Shown: positions 17,603 through 25,847 of the stretch, in pieces
Position numbering within the stretch: the stretch's first letter is position 1
Layout of the letters: every line of letters starts with the position of its first letter
Assembly: GCA_965267475.1 (NCBI GenBank)
Contig: OZ254079.1
Coordinates: forward strand, 2,976,001-3,040,000
Source: JBCBKU01 sp965267475
Lineage (GTDB): Bacteria; Pseudomonadota; Alphaproteobacteria; Rhodobacterales; Rhodobacteraceae
Length of the DNA stretch: 64,000 nucleotides
Direction of reading: 5' to 3'
Notes under the pieces: model-generated
Database searches by the model: none
Told to the model about the DNA's origin: nothing
Seen by the model: the letters and a program-made list of their open reading frames with translations, nothing else
Translations under genes and position numbers: made by a program

Positions 17603-19171
17603 TTGGCAGACGCAAACAACGACCGGCTTTTGGTCGATCCGACAAGAATAATCGAAAAACTGTCAGCCTATCGTTGGCTGACCATAGTGGTCGCTCTTCT
17701 AGGCGGCATCGCGGGTTATACTGCGGTCAAATATGAGGTGGGCGCGCGCCCGACATTCACCAGCTCGACCGACATCCGGATTCTTCCAAGCCGGGCTGAA
17801 CTGGTCTTTGCCCGGGAATCGCTGGGCGGGAACTCGACCGCGCAGACAACCGCGCTGGTCCGCACGTTCAAAGAGCTGATCCGAAGCGACAATGTCATCA
17901 GAAGTGCATTGGACGAACTGCCCGGGGCACCGATTAATCTGCATCACAACACGCGGACAGGATGTTCAACCTCGGACCTGATCAACGGTATCTGCGCAGC
18001 GATTGGACAAACCACGACCGCTGACCTGTCAGTGGCACCAACCGACAGCTTGGGTTTTTACCGCGACGCCATCGCCATCGATGATATCGAAGGCTCGTTC
18101 ATCATGCGGCTCACCGTCAGCCTGCCGGACAGCCAGACCTCGGCCGAATTCGCGAACGCGCTGATCGAGGCCTATAATCGCGAAGTCGTTGCTTTTGACG
18201 ACACGGCATCGGCCCGGATCGGGGACGCCTATCACGAACGGCTGACTGAGCTTGAAGCGGACTACGCCGCGTTGCTCGACAAGGAAATTGCATTCCGCGA
18301 ATCCATTGGCGCGCTTTCCCTTGAAGGCGACATTGCGCGCCTGCAAAACACCCTGCAAACGCAGACGGCTGCGCTGAACGCGGACCAGATCGATCTGGTG
18401 GCGTTGGAACGTCGGCTTGAAGGGCTCAAAGTTGCACGGGCCAAGCAACAAGTGGCCGAGGCACCTTCAGCTGGCCCATCGGCACCGGGAACGGCTGCAT
18501 CCTTGGCGCAGCCCATCGCGCCGGTGGTTGCACCGCTTACCCTAGGCTCTGTCCGGTTGCCCACACAGCCCGAATTGATCCAGGCGGATATCGATGCATT
18601 GGACGTTCAGATTGCCGAGCGTCAGCGGATCATCGAGACCCTGCGCGGCGAGATCGAGGAAGCGACCCGGAAGCAGATCATGCTGCGCCCGATCGTGACC
18701 GAACAGGCGACCATTCTGAACAGCATCGGATCGATCAAGGCCACGCTGTTTGCGCCATCGACCACCAACGTCGCAAGCGCCGCAACGGCTGTAGTACTGC
18801 GCGAAGCCGGTGCACCGGATGCGGCTGACCCGCCTTCGGCCATCCAGGCAGGGCTTGTCGGTGGCGCGGGCGGACTGATCCTGATGTCGCTGATCCTGGC
18901 CCTGATTGCTTTGGTCACTGCCCCAAGGCAAGCTCTTGCGGTGGTTTCTGCCACGCCAGCGCCTGATCCGCAGCCCGAGCCAGCACCGGCCCCGGCAGTG
19001 GAACCCGCGCCGGAACCTGTGGCATCAGTTGCGCCCGAGGCCGAGCCGGACGCCAAGAACAAGAGCGCATCAGCCGTACAATCGGCGGCGAAGGCGGCCC
19101 GCAAACGCTCGACCAAGTCGCGCGGCGGTTCGTCCAGCCGAAAGGGGTCTTCATCGCGTCGTAAATCATGA
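17603..19171 (+). CDS. Wzz-like polysaccharide chain-length/co-polymerase protein, no kinase domain
   Basis: Inner-membrane protein of about 522 residues. The proposed TTG start has GGGGGG six bases upstream; an in-frame upstream extension is possible. Layout: TM1 at about 22-42, a Wzz-type periplasmic domain (PTFTSSTDIRILP onward), a coiled-coil region with long helices (LTELEADYAALLDKEIAFR), a second helical region near residue 350, and TM2 at about 425-450. The C-terminal ~75 residues are Pro/Ala/Glu-rich and then strongly basic (RKRSTKSRGGSSSRKG) instead of a Walker-type tyrosine kinase. It should set chain length with the adjacent polymerase, whose start overlaps its stop. Confidence 0.75.
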   Translation: MADANNDRLLVDPTRIIEKLSAYRWLTIVVALLGGIAGYTAVKYEVGARPTFTSSTDIRILPSRAELVFARESLGGNSTAQTTALVRTFKELIRSDNVIRSALDELPGAPINLHHNTRTGCSTSDLINGICAAIGQTTTADLSVAPTDSLGFYRDAIAIDDIEGSFIMRLTVSLPDSQTSAEFANALIEAYNREVVAFDDTASARIGDAYHERLTELEADYAALLDKEIAFRESIGALSLEGDIARLQNTLQTQTAALNADQIDLVALERRLEGLKVARAKQQVAEAPSAGPSAPGTAASLAQPIAPVVAPLTLGSVRLPTQPELIQADIDALDVQIAERQRIIETLRGEIEEATRKQIMLRPIVTEQATILNSIGSIKATLFAPSTTNVASAATAVVLREAGAPDAADPPSAIQAGLVGGAGGLILMSLILALIALVTAPRQALAVVSATPAPDPQPEPAPAPAVEPAPEPVASVAPEAEPDAKNKSASAVQSAAKAARKRSTKSRGGSSSRKGSSSRRKS

Positions 19172-20589
19172 CCGATGCGACTTTTTCAGTGAACGTGGAG
19201 CCCCGGGACGGGGCTCTGCGAATGCGGTGGATCCTGCTGATCGGCGTCGCGATGGCTGTCGGTCTGGGCGTGGCGCTGACGTCAGATCTCGGACCTTGGG
19301 CCGGGCTTATGGTGTTGCCCGCAGTCTTGGCCATCGGGCTTGCGCTGATGGGCAATGTCGCGGCCTGTTTGGCGCTTTTGCTTTTCTTTCAGCACAATGA
19401 CATCCTGCTCGCCCTGGTCGGTCTGCCGATCCTGAACAAGATTCTGGCCGGTGTCGCGCTTTTTGCGGTCGCGCTGAACCTGACGCGGGGAGAGTTCCGA
19501 GAAACGCTTCGCGCGGGCCGCGTTCCGCTGATCTGTTGGTTGGGCCTGTTCCTCACATTCGGGATTTCGGGCTTCTTTGCCCTTGATGGCGTGCGTGCCT
19601 TTGCCACGACCGAGCGCCTTCTGAGCATGGGGATCCTGACCTTGCTATTCGCTTTCGGGGTCAAAAACCTGAAAGACGTATCGCTTGTGATTTATACGTT
19701 CCTGGCGTCGATGGTGCTTTCGGCTGGGGTCACAATCTTTGACTATTTCCGGGGCGAGCCGCTGTTTAGTCCGGAGTTGCGAGGCGATGATTCCATAGCG
19801 CGTTGGGACGGCACCGTTCGGTCCACAGGCACGACACTTGAATCCGTGCCCATGTCGGCAACCTTGCTTCTGGGCGGTGTCATGCTGGCTGCGATCCTTG
19901 CTCTTCGGGCACCAAAGTGGCGGGCACTTTTCACGGCGCTGGCGCTGTTGGGTGTTGCCGCGATCCTTCTTAGCTTCACTAGAAGCGCCACGCTCACGAT
20001 CGGGCTGGGCGGTCTTTTCCTGCTTTGGCGGTATCGGCGGTCGGCCATTTTCGGTCGCTTGTTGACCGGCGCCGCGATCTGCGGGGTCGTGGCGATGATC
20101 GCCGCACCGCCATCGGTTTGGACCAAGTTCACCGCGCTAGGCGACACAAGCAACGATACGACCGTCCAGCGGCGGGTCAGCTATCAGGTGATCGGGTCCG
20201 AGCTTTTGGCCGAAAACCCGATCCTTGGTGTGGGCGCAGGCAACTACATCGTCCACTACGCCTCGGACCGGTTCCGGTTTGTTCCCGGACGGTCAGAGGA
20301 ACCGCGTCCATTGCACAACGTGTATCTGCAAATCGCGGCGGAAACGGGCGTCATCGGCTTCGTATTCTTCGTGACGCTTCTGGCGGGCACGGCACGGATC
20401 CTCTTTGATCTTGCGGCCTCTGCGCGTCGCGGGGTCAGCCTTTACGGCGAGGCGCTGTTGTTTTCATTCCTCGCCATGGCGGTGCAATTCATATTCTTGT
20501 CCAGCACGTCGGTTCTGTACTTCTGGGTCGTCATCGGCCTGGCGATCGCGCTGAAAAGGATCGCAAGCGCGGACCCGAACGCCCAATAA
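19168..20589 (+). CDS. O-antigen ligase/polymerase-like membrane protein (Wzy/WaaL family)
   Basis: Polytopic membrane protein of 473 residues with about 11-12 hydrophobic segments. A long periplasmic loop near residues 335-380 carries NPILGVGAGNYIVHYASDR and RPLHNVYLQIAAETGVIGF, the PF04932 signature with its conserved Arg and His. It should polymerise lipid-linked repeats or ligate the glycan in the periplasm. It overlaps the Wzz-like gene by ATGA, fitting a Wzy-dependent export system. It is followed by a strong hairpin. Confidence 0.85.
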   Translation: MTDATFSVNVEPRDGALRMRWILLIGVAMAVGLGVALTSDLGPWAGLMVLPAVLAIGLALMGNVAACLALLLFFQHNDILLALVGLPILNKILAGVALFAVALNLTRGEFRETLRAGRVPLICWLGLFLTFGISGFFALDGVRAFATTERLLSMGILTLLFAFGVKNLKDVSLVIYTFLASMVLSAGVTIFDYFRGEPLFSPELRGDDSIARWDGTVRSTGTTLESVPMSATLLLGGVMLAAILALRAPKWRALFTALALLGVAAILLSFTRSATLTIGLGGLFLLWRYRRSAIFGRLLTGAAICGVVAMIAAPPSVWTKFTALGDTSNDTTVQRRVSYQVIGSELLAENPILGVGAGNYIVHYASDRFRFVPGRSEEPRPLHNVYLQIAAETGVIGFVFFVTLLAGTARILFDLAASARRGVSLYGEALLFSFLAMAVQFIFLSSTSVLYFWVVIGLAIALKRIASADPNAQ

Positions 20590-20614
20590 AGAAAGGGCGG
20601 CCCGAAGGCCGCCC
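20585..20614 (-). terminator. Intrinsic terminator (bidirectional stem)
   Basis: An 8-bp perfect stem, GGGCGGCC/GGCCGCCC, encloses a CGAA loop (TTCG on the minus strand). On the minus strand it is followed by a T-rich tract (TTTCTTTATT), so it should terminate the minus-strand glycosyltransferase genes and may also stop the plus-strand polymerase transcript. Confidence 0.75.
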
Positions 20615-20640
20615 GCTTCCTCGCCCCACCCCTCGTGGTT

Positions 20641-21714
20641 CTATTCAGCAGCCATCGGCAACCGTGTCTCGCGCAGAAGTTCCGCACCCGGGATACCCGC
20701 GCGTTCAAGCGCGTCAGCAGGCGGTTGCGGCGCCTCGCGCAAATTCAGCGCGTCCATGTTCACCGGCTTGATCCGCTTCTCAAGATGTTTGAGCGACCAT
20801 CCGTTTAGGATGTTGCGGATCCGCTTGGGCCGAAGACGCTGCGTCCAGTCCGGCAGAAGTGTGCCCGCAGCACGCCGATAGTGGTTCTTCAGGAACTTGC
20901 CCTCGACTTCGGGATAGTTCTTCCGCGCACCCCAGGCTTCGCCGATATGGGCTTCCGACATGCCGGTGAATTCGCGTGACCAGCGATAAAAAAAGAAATC
21001 CCAATCGTATTCCGCGAAAGGCGCAATCACACGGTAAAGAACAACCGAATTCCGCTCGAACGTGATCTTGTGACCGAGCATCTTGACCCGCAAGGAATCG
21101 TCCAGGTGATCGTGCTTGGTCTGGCGTTCGTCATGCCCCCCCATTTCGCGCAGAATGTCTGTTCGGATAAAGGCGCAGTGATACTCGAACTCGTCACAAG
21201 TCTCGGGCGTATTATCCAGAAGACCAGTGTCTCGCGCGACGTCCAGATAGACCTTGTCCAGCCGGTGGTGGGAATGCAGGACCGGGCGGCCCTGATCGTC
21301 CTTCGTGATCTTGATCTCGGACCCGGCATGATGGATTTTCGGGCGTGGACTTGGACCAATCAGCGTCAGAGGCGCGACCGCGCCCGACCCGTTTCGCTCG
21401 GCGTTTTGTTCCAGCGCTTCCAGCCAACCTTCGGTGTATTCCAGATCGTTGTCGCAGTAGCAGGTGTATTTCGTGTCCACCATTGCGAGCGCACGGTTCC
21501 GAACCTGCGGAGCAAGCAATATCTCGTCCGTCTCAATGCGTTCGTAAGGGCGCTCTTTCTCGATTTCCCGCATTTCGCGGCGCACCTCTTCCGGCGCATT
21601 CGCGTCGATCACGATCACCCGTGTCTCGCGCGGAATTGTCTTGAACAAACTTCGAAGCGACCCGGCATATTGCGAGTAGCGTTCTCGCGGCGTGACGACA
21701 ATCGTGGTAAGCAT
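20641..21714 (-). CDS. Glycosyltransferase family 2
   Basis: Soluble-type GT-A enzyme of 357 residues. The start of the fold is TTIVVTPRERYSQYAGSLRSLF. VIVIDANAPEEV gives the nucleotide-binding strand, CDNDLEYTEGWLEAL is the metal-binding D-x-D, and GGHDERQTKHDHLDDSLRVKMLG supplies the acceptor-site acidic residues. No membrane segment. It is encoded with the GT25 gene upstream on the minus strand, convergent with the polymerase gene. Probable role in surface glycan or LPS assembly. Confidence 0.85.
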   Translation of the reverse strand: MLTTIVVTPRERYSQYAGSLRSLFKTIPRETRVIVIDANAPEEVRREMREIEKERPYERIETDEILLAPQVRNRALAMVDTKYTCYCDNDLEYTEGWLEALEQNAERNGSGAVAPLTLIGPSPRPKIHHAGSEIKITKDDQGRPVLHSHHRLDKVYLDVARDTGLLDNTPETCDEFEYHCAFIRTDILREMGGHDERQTKHDHLDDSLRVKMLGHKITFERNSVVLYRVIAPFAEYDWDFFFYRWSREFTGMSEAHIGEAWGARKNYPEVEGKFLKNHYRRAAGTLLPDWTQRLRPKRIRNILNGWSLKHLEKRIKPVNMDALNLREAPQPPADALERAGIPGAELLRETRLPMAAE

Positions 21715-21751
21715 CGATACCTTTCCCCTACTTAAATCAACTGTTTACGCG

Positions 21752-22582
21752 CTAGCCGAACTGGATGCGCTTATAGGCTCCTCGATTGAGGAAACTTCGA
21801 CCCATCCGGGCGAGGTGCAAGAATGTCTTCAGGCGGGTGAGCTTCTTCAACGTCATCCCACCGTTCCCGCCGACCTGGCGGTGCTGTTCGATATCCATCG
21901 TGATGCCGCGTTGGTCGCGGTCGGCCTGGATTGAACTTTTGGCCCATTCGCGGGCCGCGAAATCAGCGTGATACATGCCCTGGACCACCGGTGCGGGATC
22001 GACCTGCGCCACGGTCAGTTTGATGTCTTTCCAGACGGATTTCGTGAAAAGGATATGGTCGATCTGATCGAAGGGGACCTTTGTGGCTTTCCACAAACGG
22101 GTGGCGGCGGCATTTTTGATCAGGTACCCGGCCGCGCCCAGGTGCAGGCTTTCCAGCCGTCCCATGCTGCGCTGGACCTTGTCGTTCCAGTCGCGACCGT
22201 GGACTTCGACATATCGCAGGATCGTCTCAAGCTTGACGATATCGACATCATCCGGGACCCAACCGGACTGCGTGAACAGGCGGAAGTCATCGGCGACGAC
22301 CACGTCATCTTCCAGAATGATCGCCTGTTCGATGCCTTCATCGACAATGTGCTTCCAGACCAGCCGATGCGATGACACGCAGGCATAATCGATCCGCGAC
22401 CTTGGTCGCCCGGACAACGTGCCCTTGGGCGTGCCAAGATCGACCTTGGCATCCGGATCGCGGCCATCAACAGCCGGCATGAATGTGAATTTGACGCCCA
22501 GACGCTCTTCCGCGTCTTCCATGAGCTTGCGCCGCTCAGGACGCTTAACGAGATTTACGACGAAAATAGGAATATCTTGCAA
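21752..22582 (-). CDS. Glycosyltransferase family 25 (LPS biosynthesis type)
   Basis: 276 residues from a proposed TTG at 22582, chosen because the family N-terminus IPIFVVNLVKRPERRKLM starts just after it; another in-frame TTG lies at 22600 and an upstream stop excludes longer forms. Neither has a good ribosome-binding site. GT25 signatures are VNLxxRxxR, then RIDYACVSSHRLVWKHIV, and QAIILEDDVVVADDF with the EDD motif. Such enzymes add galactose or glucose to LPS outer core. It lies upstream of the GT2 gene on the same strand, 37 bases apart. Confidence 0.85.
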   Translation of the reverse strand: MQDIPIFVVNLVKRPERRKLMEDAEERLGVKFTFMPAVDGRDPDAKVDLGTPKGTLSGRPRSRIDYACVSSHRLVWKHIVDEGIEQAIILEDDVVVADDFRLFTQSGWVPDDVDIVKLETILRYVEVHGRDWNDKVQRSMGRLESLHLGAAGYLIKNAAATRLWKATKVPFDQIDHILFTKSVWKDIKLTVAQVDPAPVVQGMYHADFAAREWAKSSIQADRDQRGITMDIEQHRQVGGNGGMTLKKLTRLKTFLHLARMGRSFLNRGAYKRIQFG

Positions 22583-22864
22583 AACGCACGACCCACGCAA
22601 CCAGAACTAGACACCGGGGCCGCTCGATTCGTTAGAAATTTACTTTTGCCCCACGCAACAATGGTCCCTTTCGGGTTGGATTGTGTCAAGCAGACATTGG
22701 CCGGGACGCTGAGAAATCTGTGGGTAAATGGCCTTCGCCCGAGGCGGCATGCCGTCGTTCGCCCATTCCTTCACCGGTCTTGAAACTCTTCCAGCCAGAT
22801 TTCCATTGGACCCCTGACCAAGAACGCGCTAAGCGCCGCGCTGAGGCACCCCAGAAAGCAGATC
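22583..22864. other. Divergent intergenic region, GT25 / typA
   Basis: About 280 bp with no convincing gene. It separates the polysaccharide island from housekeeping genes and should hold the typA promoter; I could not assign boxes with confidence. Confidence 0.4.
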
Positions 22865-24685
22865 ATGGACCTTCGAAACATCGCGATCATCGCGCATGTC
22901 GACCACGGCAAAACGACCCTGGTGGACGAAATGCTAAAGCAGTCAGGCACGTTCCGTGAAGGACAGGCCGTCGCCGAACGCGCACTCGATTCCAACGATC
23001 AGGAGCGCGAGAGAGGGATCACGATCCTGGCCAAGGCGACATCAGTCGATTGGCAGGGCACGCGTATCAATATCGTCGACACGCCGGGCCACGCCGATTT
23101 CGGTGGCGAGGTTGAGCGCATCCTATCGATGGTCGATGGCGTCGTGCTTTTGGTCGATGCCGCTGAAGGGCCGATGCCCCAGACGAAATTCGTGACCTCG
23201 AAAGCGCTTGCCCTGGGCCTTCGCCCGATTGTCGTGCTGAACAAGGTCGACAAGCCCGAGGCCGAACCCGACCGCGCCCTGGACGAAGTCTTCGACCTGT
23301 TTGTCGCATTGGATGCAGAAGAAGACCAGTTGGACTTTCCTGTTCTCTACGCCTCTGGTCGGTCAGGATGGGCGGATGCCGAACTTGACGGGCCACGTGC
23401 GGATCTGTCGGCCCTGTTTGAACTGGTGTTGTCGCACGTTCCGGCCCCCAAGCAACTGGACCAGCAGGACGAGCCCTTCCGAATGCTGGCCACGACGCTG
23501 GGCGCCGATCCCTTTATCGGTCGGATCCTCACCGGTCGTGTCGAAAGCGGTCGCCTGAAGACCGGCGAAACGTTAAAGGCGCTGTCGCGCGATGGAACGC
23601 AAATCGAACGGTTTCGGGTGACAAAGATCCAAGCCTCGCGCGGCTTAACGCCCACGGCTATCGACGAGGCGAAGGCCGGTGACATTGTCACCGTTGCCGG
23701 CATGTCCAAGGCCACCGTGGCCGACACGCTTTGCGCACCCGATGTGGACGACGCCCTGCCCGCCCAGCCGATTGATCCGCCGACGATCTCGGTGACGTTC
23801 GGGATCAACGACAGCCCGCTTGCGGGACGGGACGGATCGAAGGTCCAATCTCGGGTCATTCGCGAACGGCTGATGCGGGAAGCCGAACAGAATGTCGCGA
23901 TCCGCGTGACCGACACGCCGGGCGGCGATGCTTTTGACGTGGCCGGGCGCGGCGAATTGCAGATGGGCGTCCTGATCGAGACGATGCGTCGCGAAGGGTT
24001 TGAGTTGTCGATCTCGCGCCCCCGCGTGCTGACCCGCGATGTGGACGGACAACAGATGGAGCCCGTCGAAGAGGTCACGATTGATGTGGATGATGAGTTT
24101 TCGGGCGCCGTCATCGAAAAACTGACCGGCCCCCGGAAAGGCGAAATGGTCGAGATGCGGCCCGCCGGGGCGGGCAAGACGCGGATCGTGGCGCATGTAC
24201 CGTCACGCGGGCTGATCGGTTACCACGGCGAGTTTCTGACGGACACCCGAGGGACGGGCGTTCTGAACCGGGTGTTCCACGACTGGGCGCCCTGGCGCGG
24301 CGCCATTCCGGGGCGTCGCGCGGGCGTACTGATCTCGATGGAAGCCGGCCAGTCGGTGGCCTTCGCGCTGTTCAACCTGGAAGACCGCGGTCGGATGTTC
24401 ATCGGCGCCCAAGAACAGGTCTATGGCGGCATGATCATTGGCGAACACTCGCGCGACAATGATCTTGAGGTGAACCCGCTCAAAGGCAAGAAACTGACCA
24501 ACATCAGGGCATCGGGATCAGATGAGGCCGTGCGGTTGACGACGCCGATCACGCTGACGCTGGAACAGGCGATCGCCTATATCGACGACGACGAACTTGT
24601 TGAGGTCACGCCAAGCGCGATCCGGCTTCGAAAGCGCTATCTCGACCCGCATGAGCGCAAGCGCCAGTCCCGCGCGGCAAGCTGA
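22865..24685 (+). CDS. typA: Translational GTPase TypA/BipA
   Basis: Ribosome-associated GTPase of 606 residues, the family's normal length. G1 is AHVDHGKTT, G2 the RERGITI switch, G3 DTPGHADF, G4 NKVD and G5 near SGRSG. The translation-factor beta-barrel, EF-G-like domain III/V and the C-terminal BipA-specific domain (GLIGYHGEFLTDTRGTGV) are all present. It assists ribosome assembly and stress or cold adaptation. Encoded alone on the plus strand, it ends 11 bases from the convergent antiporter operon. Confidence 0.97.
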   Translation: MDLRNIAIIAHVDHGKTTLVDEMLKQSGTFREGQAVAERALDSNDQERERGITILAKATSVDWQGTRINIVDTPGHADFGGEVERILSMVDGVVLLVDAAEGPMPQTKFVTSKALALGLRPIVVLNKVDKPEAEPDRALDEVFDLFVALDAEEDQLDFPVLYASGRSGWADAELDGPRADLSALFELVLSHVPAPKQLDQQDEPFRMLATTLGADPFIGRILTGRVESGRLKTGETLKALSRDGTQIERFRVTKIQASRGLTPTAIDEAKAGDIVTVAGMSKATVADTLCAPDVDDALPAQPIDPPTISVTFGINDSPLAGRDGSKVQSRVIRERLMREAEQNVAIRVTDTPGGDAFDVAGRGELQMGVLIETMRREGFELSISRPRVLTRDVDGQQMEPVEEVTIDVDDEFSGAVIEKLTGPRKGEMVEMRPAGAGKTRIVAHVPSRGLIGYHGEFLTDTRGTGVLNRVFHDWAPWRGAIPGRRAGVLISMEAGQSVAFALFNLEDRGRMFIGAQEQVYGGMIIGEHSRDNDLEVNPLKGKKLTNIRASGSDEAVRLTTPITLTLEQAIAYIDDDELVEVTPSAIRLRKRYLDPHERKRQSRAAS

Positions 24686-24696
24686 TCAACCCCTGT

Positions 24697-25065
24697 TTAG
24701 CTGTTGTCCTGATCGGGATCGCTGAGCGTCGACCAAGTGTCATCTCTGGGCGGTGACGGAGGCGTTTCACACGCGCGCCTATGAATGCTGACTTTTGCGA
24801 TGAAATGCGCGGAAACCGGTGCGGTCACGAACAGAAATCCCATGATCAGCAGTTCATGAATCGACGGATCACCTGTGACCGCAGCATTCAGAATCGACGC
24901 CAGCAAAAGCATACCGATGCCGACTGTCCCGACCTTGGTCGGGGCATGGAGCCGCGTCATCGGATCGTCGAATTTCAACAATCCGATCACGCCCACCAAA
25001 ACGAAGAACGAGCCGATCAGAAGCGACAGGGCCGCGGCATAGGTTCCGATCACTTGCAAGGTCAT
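24697..25065 (-). CDS. mnhG: Na+/H+ antiporter subunit G (Mrp/Mnh/Pha type)
   Basis: Small membrane subunit, 122 residues from ATG 25065, which overlaps the subunit F stop (ATGA). It has three hydrophobic segments (ALSLLIGSFFVLVGVIGLL; VGTVGIGMLLLASILNA; ELLIMGFLFVTAPVSAHFIA) and the family motif FDDPMTRLHAPTKVGTVG. The hydrophilic C-terminal tail is rich in Pro/Asp. It is the last gene of the operon and part of a multi-subunit complex that exchanges cytoplasmic Na+ (or K+) for protons. Confidence 0.92.
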   Translation of the reverse strand: MTLQVIGTYAAALSLLIGSFFVLVGVIGLLKFDDPMTRLHAPTKVGTVGIGMLLLASILNAAVTGDPSIHELLIMGFLFVTAPVSAHFIAKVSIHRRACETPPSPPRDDTWSTLSDPDQDNS

Positions 25066-25349
25066 TCGATGATATCCCCCCGCAGAATGAACCTGGCCAA
25101 TGCAACCGTCGAGACGAAACCAAGCATGGCGATCAGAAGCGACACTTCGAAATAGACCTTTATGCCTTGGTGGATCCCCAACACGACGACAAGGCCGAGC
25201 GCGTTGATCACCATGGTGTCCAGCGCAAGGATACGGTCGCCCGAAGTGGGGCCAAGGACCAGCCGGACCATGCTGAGGATTTGTCCCAAGGCCAGGGTCA
25301 CAAACGCAACGAACAAGGCGACGTCCATGATGTTGGATGCTGCGGTCAT
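25062..25349 (-). CDS. mnhF: Na+/H+ antiporter subunit F
   Basis: 95 residues with three membrane segments. The motif MVRLVLGPTSGDRILALDTM is diagnostic of MrpF. Its start overlaps the end of subunit E and its stop overlaps the start of subunit G, so translation is coupled. It belongs to the Mrp complex in the inner membrane. Confidence 0.93.
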   Translation of the reverse strand: MTAASNIMDVALFVAFVTLALGQILSMVRLVLGPTSGDRILALDTMVINALGLVVVLGIHQGIKVYFEVSLLIAMLGFVSTVALARFILRGDIIE

Positions 25350-25846
25350 GCGAAAATCTCCAGCAAACGAGCCTCGTAGCGTGTCTTGATCTCATCGCGA
25401 ACGCCGTCCGGATCGTCGGTGTGCAGAACGTGGACCAAAAGGCTGTGGCCCTCATCGGACAGATCGGCCGAGACAGTCCCGGGCGTCAGCGTGATCGTGC
25501 CCGCAAGGACCGTGATCGCCTCGGGATGTTTCAGTTTCAGCGGGATGACGATCCAGGCCGGTTTCAGTTTCGAATTCGGAACCGTCAGCACGATCCAGGC
25601 CACTTGAATATTGGCCACGACGATGTCCCAAATCACGATGCCGCTATATGTAATCATCTTGCCCAGGCGGAACCCCTGGGGTTGATCAGGCCACCAGACC
25701 GAGGTGATGCGCGGTATGATGATCCCAAGGATCAAGCCGAAGACCACCATTCCTGCCGTGATTTCGTTCTGCAAAAGGATCCAGACAACCGCCAGGATCA
25801 GCGTAAGCAGCGGATGCGGAACAAGCCAGCGATAAGCGCGTGCCAT
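25346..25846 (-). CDS. mnhE: Na+/H+ antiporter subunit E
   Basis: 166 residues. Two N-terminal hydrophobic segments (LLTLILAVVWILL; GMVVFGLILGIIIP) and a third (YSGIVIWDIVVANIQVAWIVL) precede the soluble domain with ITLTPGTVSADLSDEGHSLL, the MrpE signature. One base separates it from subunit D upstream, and it overlaps subunit F. Confidence 0.93.
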   Translation of the reverse strand: MARAYRWLVPHPLLTLILAVVWILLQNEITAGMVVFGLILGIIIPRITSVWWPDQPQGFRLGKMITYSGIVIWDIVVANIQVAWIVLTVPNSKLKPAWIVIPLKLKHPEAITVLAGTITLTPGTVSADLSDEGHSLLVHVLHTDDPDGVRDEIKTRYEARLLEIFA

Positions 25847-25847
25847 G

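Noticed and set aside
17603..19171. The Wzz-like protein as a Wzc-type tyrosine kinase
   Set aside because: No Walker A/B motif and no Tyr cluster at the C-terminus.
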